Assembly (NCBI GenBank): GCA_023415725.1
Contig: JAEZJR010000262.1
Location: 1-11,415 of the forward strand
DNA length: 11,415 nt
DNA from: Acidobacteriota bacterium
GTDB lineage: Bacteria; Acidobacteriota; Blastocatellia; Pyrinomonadales; Pyrinomonadaceae
Reading direction: 5' to 3'
Every line of letters begins with the position of its first letter. Position 1 is the stretch's first letter. A program made the translations under genes and the position numbers. A model generated the notes under the pieces. It was not told the origin of the DNA. It ran no database searches and saw only the letters and a list, made by a program, of their open reading frames with translations. This document shows, one piece after another, positions 1 through 6,650 of the stretch.

Positions 1-39
1 GTGCTACGCACACTAATGGGAAGTGCTTTTATCATTTAC

Positions 40-963
40 ATGAAGGTATTTGCAGCAATTTTATTTTTGGCAGTTTGGGTGAACGGGCAGACGGTCGCGG
101 TGACGATCGATGATCTGCCGGCGGTGACGACGCAGCGGACGTTAGAGGCGCGGCGGGATATTACGAAGCGGCTGCTGGAGCACATCAGGAAGGCGAAGGT
201 GCCGGCGATCGGGTTCGTTAACGAGAACAAGCTTTATCGTAATGAAAAGCGGGCGGAGGAGGAGATCGCGCTGTTGAAGATGTGGCTCGACGCGGGGTTG
301 GAGCTTGGTAATCATACTTACTCGCATCGGAGCCTGAACCAGATACCTATTGCGGATTACAAGGCGGATCTTCTGAAAGGCGAGACGATCACGAAGGAGC
401 TGTTGAAGGCGAAGGGGCGAGCGATCAGGTTCTTCCGGCATCCGTACCTGCAGACAGGGCGGTCGATGGAGATCAAGGCGGATCTCGACGCTTTTTTGAA
501 AGAGCACGGTTATACGATCGCTCCGATCACGGTCGATAACGGAGATTACATTTTCTCGCGGGCCTACGACAACGCCAGGGACAAGAACGACAAGGCGTTG
601 ATGAAGCGCGTCGGCGAGGCGTACGTGCCGTATATGGAAGCGAAGCTGGCGTATTGGGAGCAGCAGTCGCAGAAGGTGTTTGGGAGGAACATGAGCCATA
701 CGCTGCTGCTGCACGCGAACTCGATCAACGCGGAGTATTTCGACGACCTCGCGGCGATGATGAAGAAGCGCGGGTACAAGTTCGTTTCGCTGGAGGAGGC
801 GCTAACGGACGAGGCTTACAGTTTGCCGGACACTTATATCGGGCCGGCGGGCATTTCGTGGCTGCATCGATGGGCGCGGGAGAAGGGGCGTGATCACATC
901 GTCCCGAACGAGCCGATGGTGCCGGATTTCGTGTTGAAGGCCTCGGGGTTCGAATCGGAATAG
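40..963 (+). CDS. Secreted polysaccharide deacetylase (NodB homology domain)
   Basis: Predicted metal-dependent de-N- or O-acetylase of the NodB/carbohydrate esterase 4 fold, acting outside the cytoplasm on a polysaccharide or peptidoglycan sugar. The ATG at 40 is chosen because it opens a clean signal peptide (MKVFAAILFLAVWVNG, cleavage near residue 16); the frame is open back to base 1 through a GTG, but that extension would bury the signal. Counting from this start (307 aa), the family motifs are in order: TIDD with the catalytic/metal Asp pair at 24-25, the zinc motif HTYSH at 92-96, FFRHPY at 131-136 (R-x-P type motif), and LLLHA at 222-226. The C-terminal 50 residues (SLPDTYIGPAGISWLHRW) are an extension after the deacetylase core. 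The sugar substrate cannot be told from sequence. The stop at 961 is immediately followed in the same frame by the next gene. The spacing from a weak GGGAAG at 18-23 to the start is long. Confidence 0.88.
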   Translation: MKVFAAILFLAVWVNGQTVAVTIDDLPAVTTQRTLEARRDITKRLLEHIRKAKVPAIGFVNENKLYRNEKRAEEEIALLKMWLDAGLELGNHTYSHRSLNQIPIADYKADLLKGETITKELLKAKGRAIRFFRHPYLQTGRSMEIKADLDAFLKEHGYTIAPITVDNGDYIFSRAYDNARDKNDKALMKRVGEAYVPYMEAKLAYWEQQSQKVFGRNMSHTLLLHANSINAEYFDDLAAMMKKRGYKFVSLEEALTDEAYSLPDTYIGPAGISWLHRWAREKGRDHIVPNEPMVPDFVLKASGFESE

Positions 964-2142
964 ATCAAGCGAGCTGAGATCGTTGTAATAGGCGGCGGCG
1001 TCGTTGGGGCGTCCGTCGCTTTTTATTTGGTGCAGCGTGGAGCTCGGGATGTATTGATCCTCGAACGCGAGGCGGAGCAGGGGCGAGGCTCGACCGGGGC
1101 CGCGACCGGCGGGGTGCGGGCGCAGTTCGAGACGGAGATAAACATCAGGATGTCGCTCTACTCGCTCGACTTCTTTCGCGGGTGGAAGTTCGATTGCGAG
1201 TACGAACCGAAGGGGTATCTCTTCTTCGCGACGACTGATGGGCAGATGGACTACCTTCGGCGGAACGTCGAAGTCCAGCGGAGGCTGGGCGTGCGCGATG
1301 TGGAAATCGTCGATGTGGACGCGGTCTCGAGAATCGTGCCGGGGATGAACTGCGACGACATCAAAGGCGGAAGTTTCGGGCGGCACGACGGTTTCATCAA
1401 CCCGCTCGCGGTGATGCGCGGGTTTACGGAAGGAGCGCTGCGGGGCGGTGCGAGGATCGAGTGCGGCGTTGATGTGACCGGATTTCGTGTCGAGGGTGGG
1501 CGTGTGCGTGGCGTGGAGACTTCGGACGGGTTGATCGAGTGCGACGCGGCGGTGCTTTGCACAGGTGCGAGGGCGGCCGAGTTGGCGAGGACGGCACAGA
1601 TCGATCTGCCGGTCGAGCCGCAGCGGAGGCAGATCGTTTGGGCACGGACGCGTGAGGCGCTGCCGGCTGATATGCCGATGGTGATAGATATCGGGACCGG
1701 GTTTCATTTTCGGCCGGCGAGGGATTTTCGGGAGAAGCCGCCTGAAGGCGGAACTCTGAACCAGATATTGTTCGCTTATCCGGATCCGGGGGAGCCGTCG
1801 TCGGTGAAGACGGAGTTTGAGGATTCGTTCATCGATAAGGTGTATGAGCGGGCGAAATGCAGGGCGGAGTTTTTGTTCGAGGCGGAATGCGTGAGGGAGA
1901 GGTGCCGCGCGGGGCTTTACGAGAATACGCCGGACCACCATGCGATATTGGGCGGGTGCGAAGTCGAGGGGTTGTATTTCGCGAACGGGTTCTCGGGCCA
2001 CGGGGTGATGCATTCGCCGGCGACAGGGCGGGCATTAAGCGAGATCATCATGGATGGGGAAGCGAGTTTTTTGGATGTTTCGTGTTTGGCGTTGAGTCGG
2101 TTTGAGAGTGGAGAACTGCTGCACGAGACGGCATTTATTTGA
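964..2142 (+). CDS. FAD-dependent oxidoreductase, DAO family (sarcosine oxidase beta-like), start codon missing or non-canonical
   Basis: Amine/amino-acid oxidase-type flavoenzyme of the D-amino-acid oxidase (DAO, PF01266) family. Translating from 964, just after the upstream TAG, gives a full dinucleotide-binding fold: IKRAEIVVIGGGVVGASVAF with the GxGxxG glycines at residues 10, 12 and 15, and the ribose-binding Glu at 34 (LILERE). The C-terminal half has the FAD-contacting run ENTPDHHAILG and GFSGHGVMHSPATGRAL, very like heterotetrameric sarcosine oxidase beta and FOXRED1-type enzymes. Length would be 392 aa, normal for the family. The oddity is the start: there is no ATG, GTG or TTG between the TAG at 961 and the FAD motif. 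The first standard start, TTG at 1027, would delete the motif and should give a dead protein. Either ATC at 964 is used, or an indel has destroyed an ATGA junction (see findings). The substrate is unknown; a secondary amine or N-methyl amino acid is the family expectation. Confidence 0.8.
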   Translation: MKRAEIVVIGGGVVGASVAFYLVQRGARDVLILEREAEQGRGSTGAATGGVRAQFETEINIRMSLYSLDFFRGWKFDCEYEPKGYLFFATTDGQMDYLRRNVEVQRRLGVRDVEIVDVDAVSRIVPGMNCDDIKGGSFGRHDGFINPLAVMRGFTEGALRGGARIECGVDVTGFRVEGGRVRGVETSDGLIECDAAVLCTGARAAELARTAQIDLPVEPQRRQIVWARTREALPADMPMVIDIGTGFHFRPARDFREKPPEGGTLNQILFAYPDPGEPSSVKTEFEDSFIDKVYERAKCRAEFLFEAECVRERCRAGLYENTPDHHAILGGCEVEGLYFANGFSGHGVMHSPATGRALSEIIMDGEASFLDVSCLALSRFESGELLHETAFI

Positions 2143-2243
2143 TCTCTTCCTGTTTTTCTTGATCTTTGGTTACAAGTTTTAACCACAGAATAAGAATAAC
2201 AATAGGAAGAAGATGAATGGTCGGTTCCGTGAATTCTTTCTTA

Positions 2244-2291
2244 TTCCGTGTGTTCCGTGGTTTACGAGCTGGAACCACGGAATACACGGAA
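2244..2291. repeat. Inverted repeat of TTCCGTG/CACGGAA units (19-bp hairpin)
   Basis: The left arm ttccgtgtgttccgtggtt (2244-2262) is complementary to aaccacggaatacacggaa (2273-2291) at 18 of 19 positions, the exception being a G-T pair, around a 10-base loop. The CACGGAA unit recurs at 2276, 2285, 2294 and 2304, and TTCCGTG at 2225, 2244 and 2253, giving a 9-10-base periodicity and several alternative pairings. A diverged related unit (aaccacagaataagaa) begins near 2182. I recall arrays like this dispersed between genes in several bacterial phyla, so it is probably a multi-copy intergenic repeat rather than a gene-specific regulator. Confidence 0.8.
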
Positions 2292-2389
2292 AGCACGGAA
2301 TCCCACGGAATAAAACTAGAAGTTCGAGTTGATCGCCTGTTCTAGATCGGGTCGCGTTCGTTTCGTGCCACTGGGAGCGCTGACGCGTT

Positions 2390-2409
2390 CCGCCCCATAC
2401 CTGGGGCGG
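2390..2409. repeat. Short GC-rich hairpin
   Basis: The arms ccgcccc (2390-2396) and ggggcgg (2403-2409) pair perfectly over 7 bp with the 6-base loop atacct. It stands 10 bases before a second hairpin and about 58 bases before the HDAC-like gene. No T-tract follows, so it is more likely part of a dispersed repeat or a leader structure than a terminator. Confidence 0.55.
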
Positions 2410-2419
2410 TTCTGACAAT

Positions 2420-2441
2420 ACCCCGGCAGGGGTGCCGGGGT
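2420..2441. repeat. Second GC-rich hairpin with GGGG loop
   Basis: The arms accccggca (2420-2428) and tgccggggt (2433-2441) pair perfectly over 9 bp around the tetraloop gggg. The structure ends 25 bases before the ATG of the HDAC-like gene, so it would lie in or just ahead of that gene's leader. It could be a terminator for upstream transcription, a REP-like element or a leader hairpin; sequence alone does not decide. Confidence 0.55.
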
Positions 2442-2466
2442 TCCGGTGGTGCGGTAGAGTAGTGGT

Positions 2467-3411
2467 ATGACAACAGCACTCGTTCATCATTCTATTTACG
2501 AGAAGCACGATACGGGGCCGGGGCATCCGGAGACGGCGGAGCGTTACAGGGTCGTGATCGACGCGATCAAGGGGGACGAGCGGTTGATGCTCGGGCTGAA
2601 GGAGATAACGCCGGAGAAGGCGACGCAGGGTCTGATACAGGCGGCGCACACGAAAGAGCATTTCAAGCGGGCGGAGAATGCTTTCGCTAACGGGCTTGAC
2701 CGGCTAGATATGGACACGACGATCTCGATGCAATCGTTCGACGCGGCGATGTTCGCGGCGGGCGGTGCGATCGCGGGCGTGGATGCGGTGATGTCCGGCG
2801 AAGCGCGGAACGCGTTCGTGGCGGCGCGGCCGCCGGGGCACCACGCGACGGCGGAGCGTACAATGGGGTTCTGCATCTTTAACAACGTTGCGGTCGCTGC
2901 CCGTTACGCCCAGAATAAATATAAGGAGGTGGAGCGCGTCGCGATCATCGATTGGGACGTTCACCACGGCAACGGCACGCAAGGGATCTTTTACTCTGAC
3001 CCGTCGGTGTTCTTCTTTTCGATGCACCAGTATCCGTGGTACCCGGGGACGGGATCGCGCGGCGAGACGGGGCAAGGGAAGGGTTTGGGGGCGACGCTGA
3101 ACGTGCCGGTGAAGGCGCTCACGAAGGCGAAGGACCAGACGGCGGCGTTCGACGCGGCGATCGAGGAGATCGCGTCGAAGGTCAAACCGGACCTGATCTT
3201 CATATCGGCCGGGTTCGACGCACACGAGGGTGACCCGCTCGGGCAATTGCAGCTCGAGGACCCGGACTTCAGATCGATGACGCGGACGTTGATGCAGTGG
3301 GCGGATGACGTGTGCGGCGGGCGGATCGTTTCGTGCATGGAGGGCGGTTATAACCTCTCGACCCTCGGCGAAACGGTGAAGGAGCACGTGGCGGAATTGA
3401 ACAAGGGATAA
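2467..3411 (+). CDS. Histone deacetylase superfamily hydrolase (acetylpolyamine/acetoin-utilisation type)
   Basis: Zinc-dependent deacetylase of the arginase/HDAC fold (PF00850), cytosolic, 314 aa, the normal length for bacterial class II-like members. The active site is complete: GHPETAER near residues 19-26, RPPGHHA with the catalytic His pair at 125-126, IDWDVHHGNGTQ with zinc ligands D164 and H166, AGFDAH with zinc ligand D251, and EGGYN with the transition-state Tyr at 295. Bacterial relatives act on acetylated polyamines, acetylated lysines or other small amides; the substrate here cannot be fixed. The ATG at 2467 fits the family N-terminus (ALVHHSIYEKHD) and follows only a weak purine-rich ribosome site. 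It stands alone between two intergenic regions, so it is probably its own transcription unit. Confidence 0.92.
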   Translation: MTTALVHHSIYEKHDTGPGHPETAERYRVVIDAIKGDERLMLGLKEITPEKATQGLIQAAHTKEHFKRAENAFANGLDRLDMDTTISMQSFDAAMFAAGGAIAGVDAVMSGEARNAFVAARPPGHHATAERTMGFCIFNNVAVAARYAQNKYKEVERVAIIDWDVHHGNGTQGIFYSDPSVFFFSMHQYPWYPGTGSRGETGQGKGLGATLNVPVKALTKAKDQTAAFDAAIEEIASKVKPDLIFISAGFDAHEGDPLGQLQLEDPDFRSMTRTLMQWADDVCGGRIVSCMEGGYNLSTLGETVKEHVAELNKG

Positions 3412-3417
3412 ATTCTT

Positions 3418-3445
3418 TTGGCTCGGCGGATCGCTGTGCTATCAT
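3418..3445 (+). promoter_or_regulatory. Putative sigma-70-type promoter with extended -10
   Basis: TTGGCT (3418-3423) and TATCAT (3440-3445) are 16 bases apart, and TATCAT is preceded by TGC, giving an extended -10 (TGnTATCAT, one mismatch from TATAAT). A start of transcription near 3452 would leave a leader of about 48 bases before the zinc-ribbon gene, including an AAGGAG at 3481-3486. The -35 overlaps the region directly after the HDAC-like stop at 3411. Confidence 0.45.
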
Positions 3446-3499
3446 CTCTCTCATTCCTTCAATTCCATAACAAACGCGCCAAGGAGTCTTAAATCGCAG

Positions 3500-3781
3500 A
3501 TGCCCGATGTCGAAACCATATGCGTTCAGTGCAAAGAGACCTTTCTCTTCACTGAAAAGGAGCAGGAAACGTTTTACCAGCGGAATATGGCCGCCCCGCA
3601 GCGGTGTCAGAAGTGCCGCTCAAAGAAAGCCGCCACAGGGGAGAACGCCCCGGCGAAATTCGAGATAGTATGCGACCACTGCGGAAAGCACGACCAAGTG
3701 CCGTTCCAGCCAAAGGTCGGCCGTACCGTTCTATGCCGTGAGTGCCATGAGGCGTCGCGGTCGCGGGCACGTTTCGCGTGA
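3500..3781 (+). CDS. Small protein with two CxxC zinc-ribbon modules
   Basis: A 93-residue soluble protein of unknown role that should bind two zinc ions. The N-terminal module has C8xxC11 and C36xxC39 separated by 24 residues, with the ETFLFTEKEQETFYQ pattern of the 'probable zinc-ribbon' (zf-trcl) family. The C-terminal module has C58xxC61 and C79xxC82 separated by exactly 17 residues, with VPF and GR between them, matching the CxxC-x17-CxxC domain described in many bacterial small proteins. AAGGAG at 3481-3486 lies 13 bases upstream of the ATG, a long but usable spacing. Such proteins are presumed to bind nucleic acid or protein partners, but no function is established, and the neighbours give no clue. 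The C-terminal tail is basic (SRSRARFA). Confidence 0.85.
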   Translation: MPDVETICVQCKETFLFTEKEQETFYQRNMAAPQRCQKCRSKKAATGENAPAKFEIVCDHCGKHDQVPFQPKVGRTVLCRECHEASRSRARFA

Positions 3782-3797
3782 GGGGAAGAGGTAAATA

Positions 3798-3868
3798 GGG
3801 GAATAGGGTAAAAGGGGAAGAGTTGTGGCCCACAGGGTTTTAGCTTTTCCCCTTTTTCACTATTCCCC
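3798..3868. repeat. Imperfect 25-bp purine-rich inverted repeat between two genes
   Basis: The left arm (3798-3822, ggggaatagggtaaaagggg then aagag) matches the reverse complement of the right arm (3844-3868, starting cttttccccttttt) at 22 of 25 positions, with a 21-base loop that itself contains tgtg...caca. The 9-mer ggggaagag occurs at 3782-3790 and again at 3814-3822. The right arm ends 13 bases before the ATG of the crotonase gene. It may terminate the zinc-ribbon transcript, since the right arm has T-rich stretches, or act in the crotonase leader; it may also be a mobile-derived or dispersed intergenic repeat. Confidence 0.7.
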
Positions 3869-3881
3869 TCTTCAACTTTGT

Positions 3882-4676
3882 ATGACATTCGAAACTGTTT
3901 TGTATGAGCTGAACGGGGCGGTCGCGACGATCACGATGAACCGGCCGGAGGCGTTGAACGCACTGTCGCTGCAGTTGAGCCTGGACCTTCGAGGCGCGAT
4001 CGAAAAGGCCGTCGAGGACGAGGCCCGGGCCGTTGTGCTGACGGGGGCCGGGCGTGCGTTTTGCTCGGGCGGCGACCTGCGCGAAATGCGTGCGATGGGC
4101 GAACACGAAGGGAACATCGAGGCATTCCTCGACTCGCCACTGAAGGCACTGCATGAAGTGATCCTGCTCATTCGCGAAACGCCCGTGCCTTTTATCGCGG
4201 CGGTGAACGGCGTTTGCGCCGGTGCGGGGACGAACTTCGCCTTGGCGTGCGATCTGGTGGTCGCGGGGGAGGATGCGACGTTCAACGAGGCGTTCGTGCG
4301 TATTGGGCTGTCGCCGGATTGCGGCGGGACGTTCTTTTTACCGCGCGTGATCGGGGAAAAAAGGGCGGCGGAGATGTTCATGACCGGCGGGACGCTCGAC
4401 GCGACGCGGGCGGAGAAGATCGGGATGATCAACGCGGTCGTTCCCAGCGAGGACCTTTTGCAGGAGGCTTCGAAACTGGCGGCTCATCTGGCTGCGGGGC
4501 CGACGGGGTCGTTCGGACGGATCAAGCGGATGCTGAACGCTTCTTATTCCAACGACCTGAGGGCCCAACTGGCTCTCGAGGCGGAATGCCAACTTGAATC
4601 GGGGAGGGCGTCGGATTTTAAGGAGGGCGTTACCGCATTCTTCGAGAAGCGTCCGCCTAGCTTCAGCGGAGAATGA
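3882..4676 (+). CDS. Enoyl-CoA hydratase/isomerase family protein (crotonase fold, PaaG-like active site)
   Basis: Acyl-CoA-handling enzyme of the crotonase family (PF00378), 264 aa and cytosolic. The ATG at 3882 gives the usual family N-terminus (MTFETVLYELNGAVATITMNRPEALNAL); an in-frame GTG at 3825 would add 19 residues encoded by the inverted repeat and is unlikely. The CoA/oxyanion-hole motifs are present: CSGGD at 61-65 and AAVNGVCAGAGTNFA at 106-120. At the positions of the two catalytic Glu of classical hydratases (E144 and E164 of the rat mitochondrial enzyme) I read N118 and F137, while D146 in SPDCGG is present, as in the PaaG-type isomerases that use one Asp. It is therefore more likely an isomerase or another crotonase activity than a standard beta-oxidation hydratase. 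No clear Shine-Dalgarno precedes the start. It converges with the oxidase operon, with 4 bases between stops. Confidence 0.9.
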   Translation: MTFETVLYELNGAVATITMNRPEALNALSLQLSLDLRGAIEKAVEDEARAVVLTGAGRAFCSGGDLREMRAMGEHEGNIEAFLDSPLKALHEVILLIRETPVPFIAAVNGVCAGAGTNFALACDLVVAGEDATFNEAFVRIGLSPDCGGTFFLPRVIGEKRAAEMFMTGGTLDATRAEKIGMINAVVPSEDLLQEASKLAAHLAAGPTGSFGRIKRMLNASYSNDLRAQLALEAECQLESGRASDFKEGVTAFFEKRPPSFSGE

Positions 4677-4680
4677 GTTT

Positions 4681-5673
4681 TTAACGCGCGGGGCGAACGG
4701 CAACGCCCCACGGTGCGTGGCCGAGCCGGATGGTTTTGATCGGTGAGCGGGTTGCCGTATCGATAACGGTCAGATCGTTCGACAGGCCGGCGGAGGCGTA
4801 GAGCTTTCCGCCGTCCGCGGAAAGGCCGATCCCCCAGACGCGGTTGCCGGCGGGGATGTCGGTGAGGATCTTGAGCGTTTCGGCGTCGATCACCGAAACG
4901 CAGTTGCCGCGGCCGCCGCCGACGTAGATCGTGCGGTTATCGGGCGAAACCAGTACGCCTACAGGCTTGAACCCCTCGCGATGGTTGAGCGGAACTGTCG
5001 CGATCACCGAATGCGTCGCGACGTCCACAACAGATAGGTCCTGTCCCACCTCAGCGGTCACATAGACCCGCTTTCCGTCCGGTGAAAACGCGGCGTCGCG
5101 CGGGCGGGTCCCCACATTGAACGTCTTCACAACATCCTGTTTTTCAGTGTCAATAACCGTGACGGTGCTGCTCGTTTCGGCCATAACGTAAACCCAACGG
5201 CCGTCGGGGCTGATGGCGACGCCTTCGGGCTCGATGCCGGTGATAAGGGTCTTGACGGGCTCGCCGGTGGCGATGTCGGTTAGGGTGGCGGTGCCGGTGT
5301 CTTCGTTGGAGACGTAGATGTATTTTTGTTCGGGATCGACGGCGAGTTGCTCGGGATCGGTGTTGACGTTGATGGAATCGAGCGTCTTGCCGTTGGCGGT
5401 GTCGATGACGACGATCTTGTCGAACCCCTCGGCCTGCTGGTCTTCGAACGGGGCACTGACGGCGACGTAGGCTCGAGTGCCGTCGGAGCTGATGCGGATG
5501 CCGCGGGGACGGCCGCCGGTGGAAATGGTGTCGACGACGCGGACCTCGGCGGCGTCGACGACGGAGATCGTGCCGTCGCGCTCGTTGGTGACGAAGACGA
5601 GCTCGCCGTCGGGGTAACCGCCGCAGGCGGTGAATAGAAACGATAAGAAGATAATTATGAGGGAGCGTGTCAT
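4681..5673 (-). CDS. YVTN-family seven-bladed beta-propeller lipoprotein (PQQ catabolism-associated type)
   Basis: Extracytoplasmic beta-propeller of 330 aa. A hydrophobic signal ends in LFTAC with Cys17 as a probable lipidation site, although Phe at -3 is not ideal. Seven YVTN-like strands are countable: FVTN at 27, AYVA at 68, IYVS at 119, VYVM at 161, VYVT at 203, IYVG at 249 and LYAS at 291, each followed by a VIDT/VVD strand and a PDG turn. This architecture and length match the family annotated as the PQQ-dependent catabolism-associated beta-propeller, whose genes sit beside quinoprotein dehydrogenase accessory genes. The MxaJ-like gene in the same operon supports that assignment. The molecular role is unknown; scaffolding or protein-protein contact in the periplasm is a guess. 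The ATG at 5673 is 2 bases after the ctaG-like stop, and this is the last gene of the operon. Confidence 0.85.
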   Translation of the reverse strand: MTRSLIIIFLSFLFTACGGYPDGELVFVTNERDGTISVVDAAEVRVVDTISTGGRPRGIRISSDGTRAYVAVSAPFEDQQAEGFDKIVVIDTANGKTLDSINVNTDPEQLAVDPEQKYIYVSNEDTGTATLTDIATGEPVKTLITGIEPEGVAISPDGRWVYVMAETSSTVTVIDTEKQDVVKTFNVGTRPRDAAFSPDGKRVYVTAEVGQDLSVVDVATHSVIATVPLNHREGFKPVGVLVSPDNRTIYVGGGRGNCVSVIDAETLKILTDIPAGNRVWGIGLSADGGKLYASAGLSNDLTVIDTATRSPIKTIRLGHAPWGVAVRPAR

Positions 5674-5675
5674 AA

Positions 5676-6650
5676 CTACTGAGCAGTGGAGATCTGGGCT
5701 TTCATTCGGGTTTCGCGGTCGACGACGCGTTTTTCGGATTCGCGGAGCCAGCCGGAGAACATAACGAGAGCGGCGAACATGTAAACGAGGCCGGCGGGGA
5801 TCCACATGATCAGGCCGCCGATCTGCTGGTCCTCGATCGGCGAGAGGTCGAAGAGTTCGGTGGTCGTGGAGTAGGCCGGATACCACACGCGCGAGGTGAG
5901 TGTCAGGAATATTCCGAGCAGGCCGCTCTGGACCATCGTGGTGAAGAGGTAAAGGATGCCCGCACCATAAGATTGCAGGCCGCGTTTGCCGAAAAGGATG
6001 GCCCACCAGAATAGCAGGGCGGTACCGAAGAAGCTGGCGTGCTGCAGGGTGTGGACGAGGTCGCTGCGAAGCGTCGCCTGGAACATCGCGGGGACGTGCC
6101 AGACCCAGAGGGCAATGGCGTGGATGATCCATGCGACAGCGGCGTTGGAGACGAACGACCAGGTGCCGTTCACGGCTCGGGAGCGTATGGCGGCACCGGC
6201 GGTTTTCCGCGATCGTTGCGGTACCGCCCATGCTGCGGCGACGAATGGGCGGCCGAGCACGATGAGCGGGGCGGAGACGAGCATCAATATCTCGTGCTGG
6301 GTCATGTGCATTGAGAAAAGAAGCTCGCCAAGGACGTGGACCGGTGAAACAAGCGCGACCGCGAGGGAGAGCCAACCGAGAGCGTAGTATGCAGCTTCGA
6401 CTTTCGTGATGCCGTGGCCGACACCGGCGGAGCGCCAGAGATTGCGGAGGCCCAGCGTGTAAACGGCGGCGGACGTTAGCAGGATAGCGACGATCAGCGG
6501 ATCGAATTCCCACATCGTCCAGACGCTCGGTGTTTCGTGCACCTCGCTGCCGTGCCCGAATGTGATGAACGGGACGACGAGCATCCAGAGAAGGACAAGA
6601 ATGGAATTCCTTATTTCCCGCACGGCACCCCCGTCAAAGTCGGTAGCCAT
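5676..6650 (-). CDS. ctaG: CtaG-family (caa3-type) cytochrome c oxidase assembly protein
   Basis: Polytopic membrane protein of the Caa3_CtaG family (PF09678), 324 aa, expected to help metal-centre assembly of the oxidase encoded directly upstream. Visible family features are HMTQHEILMLVSAPLIVLGRP around residues 115-135, WHVPAMFQ at 184-191, LVHTLQHASFFGTALLFWW at 198-216 and DQQIGGLIMWIPAGLVY at 274-290, with about seven hydrophobic spans in all. This is not the unrelated mitochondrial Cox11-type protein that is also called CtaG. The start is uncertain: ATG at 6650 overlaps the previous gene by 40 bases and has no Shine-Dalgarno, while a GTG at 6623 has a G-rich stretch upstream and would leave a 13-base overlap. 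Both keep the N-terminal hydrophobic segment (ILVLLWMLVVPFITFGHG). The charged C-terminal tail is presumably cytoplasmic. Confidence 0.9.
   Translation of the reverse strand: MATDFDGGAVREIRNSILVLLWMLVVPFITFGHGSEVHETPSVWTMWEFDPLIVAILLTSAAVYTLGLRNLWRSAGVGHGITKVEAAYYALGWLSLAVALVSPVHVLGELLFSMHMTQHEILMLVSAPLIVLGRPFVAAAWAVPQRSRKTAGAAIRSRAVNGTWSFVSNAAVAWIIHAIALWVWHVPAMFQATLRSDLVHTLQHASFFGTALLFWWAILFGKRGLQSYGAGILYLFTTMVQSGLLGIFLTLTSRVWYPAYSTTTELFDLSPIEDQQIGGLIMWIPAGLVYMFAALVMFSGWLRESEKRVVDRETRMKAQISTAQ

Larger units (their letters stand above)
2143..2466. other. Intergenic region of repeats and hairpins without a gene
   Basis: These 324 bases separate the oxidoreductase from the HDAC-like gene and I find no credible coding sequence in them; the one antisense frame crossing it has low-complexity composition and no family features. 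The left half (about 2180-2312) is built from short TTCCGTG and CACGGAA units that form a large hairpin. The right half (about 2366-2445) holds two further GC-rich hairpins. The structure may terminate transcription of the upstream pair, but no T-run follows the hairpins as in a classical intrinsic terminator. Confidence 0.75.

Noticed and set aside
802..2013. Long open frame on the minus strand (403 codons) opposite the oxidoreductase
   Set aside because: It is rich in Arg, Pro and His, has no recognisable motif and lies opposite a gene with clear FAD-family motifs; it is a GC-rich antisense shadow.
40..2142. A natural fusion of deacetylase and oxidoreductase through TAG readthrough
   Set aside because: The deacetylase is exported by a signal peptide while the FAD enzyme should be cytoplasmic; a lost start codon or a non-standard start explains the shared frame better.
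2276..2310. CRISPR-like array from the repeated CACGGAA units
   Set aside because: The units are 7 bases with 2-3-base gaps, there are no spacers of normal length and no cas genes nearby.
2454..2459. Possible -10 (TAGAGT) just ahead of the HDAC-like gene
   Set aside because: No matching -35 at a suitable distance, and it would give an almost leaderless transcript; too weak to list.
3825..3881. Upstream GTG start for the crotonase gene
   Set aside because: The extra 19 residues come from the inverted repeat and do not resemble the family N-terminus, although a purine-rich site precedes the GTG.
5674..6513. N-terminal extension of the beta-propeller frame back to 6513
   Set aside because: The extension is Arg/Pro-rich and out of frame with the real CtaG gene, and the propeller has a proper signal peptide from the ATG at 5673.
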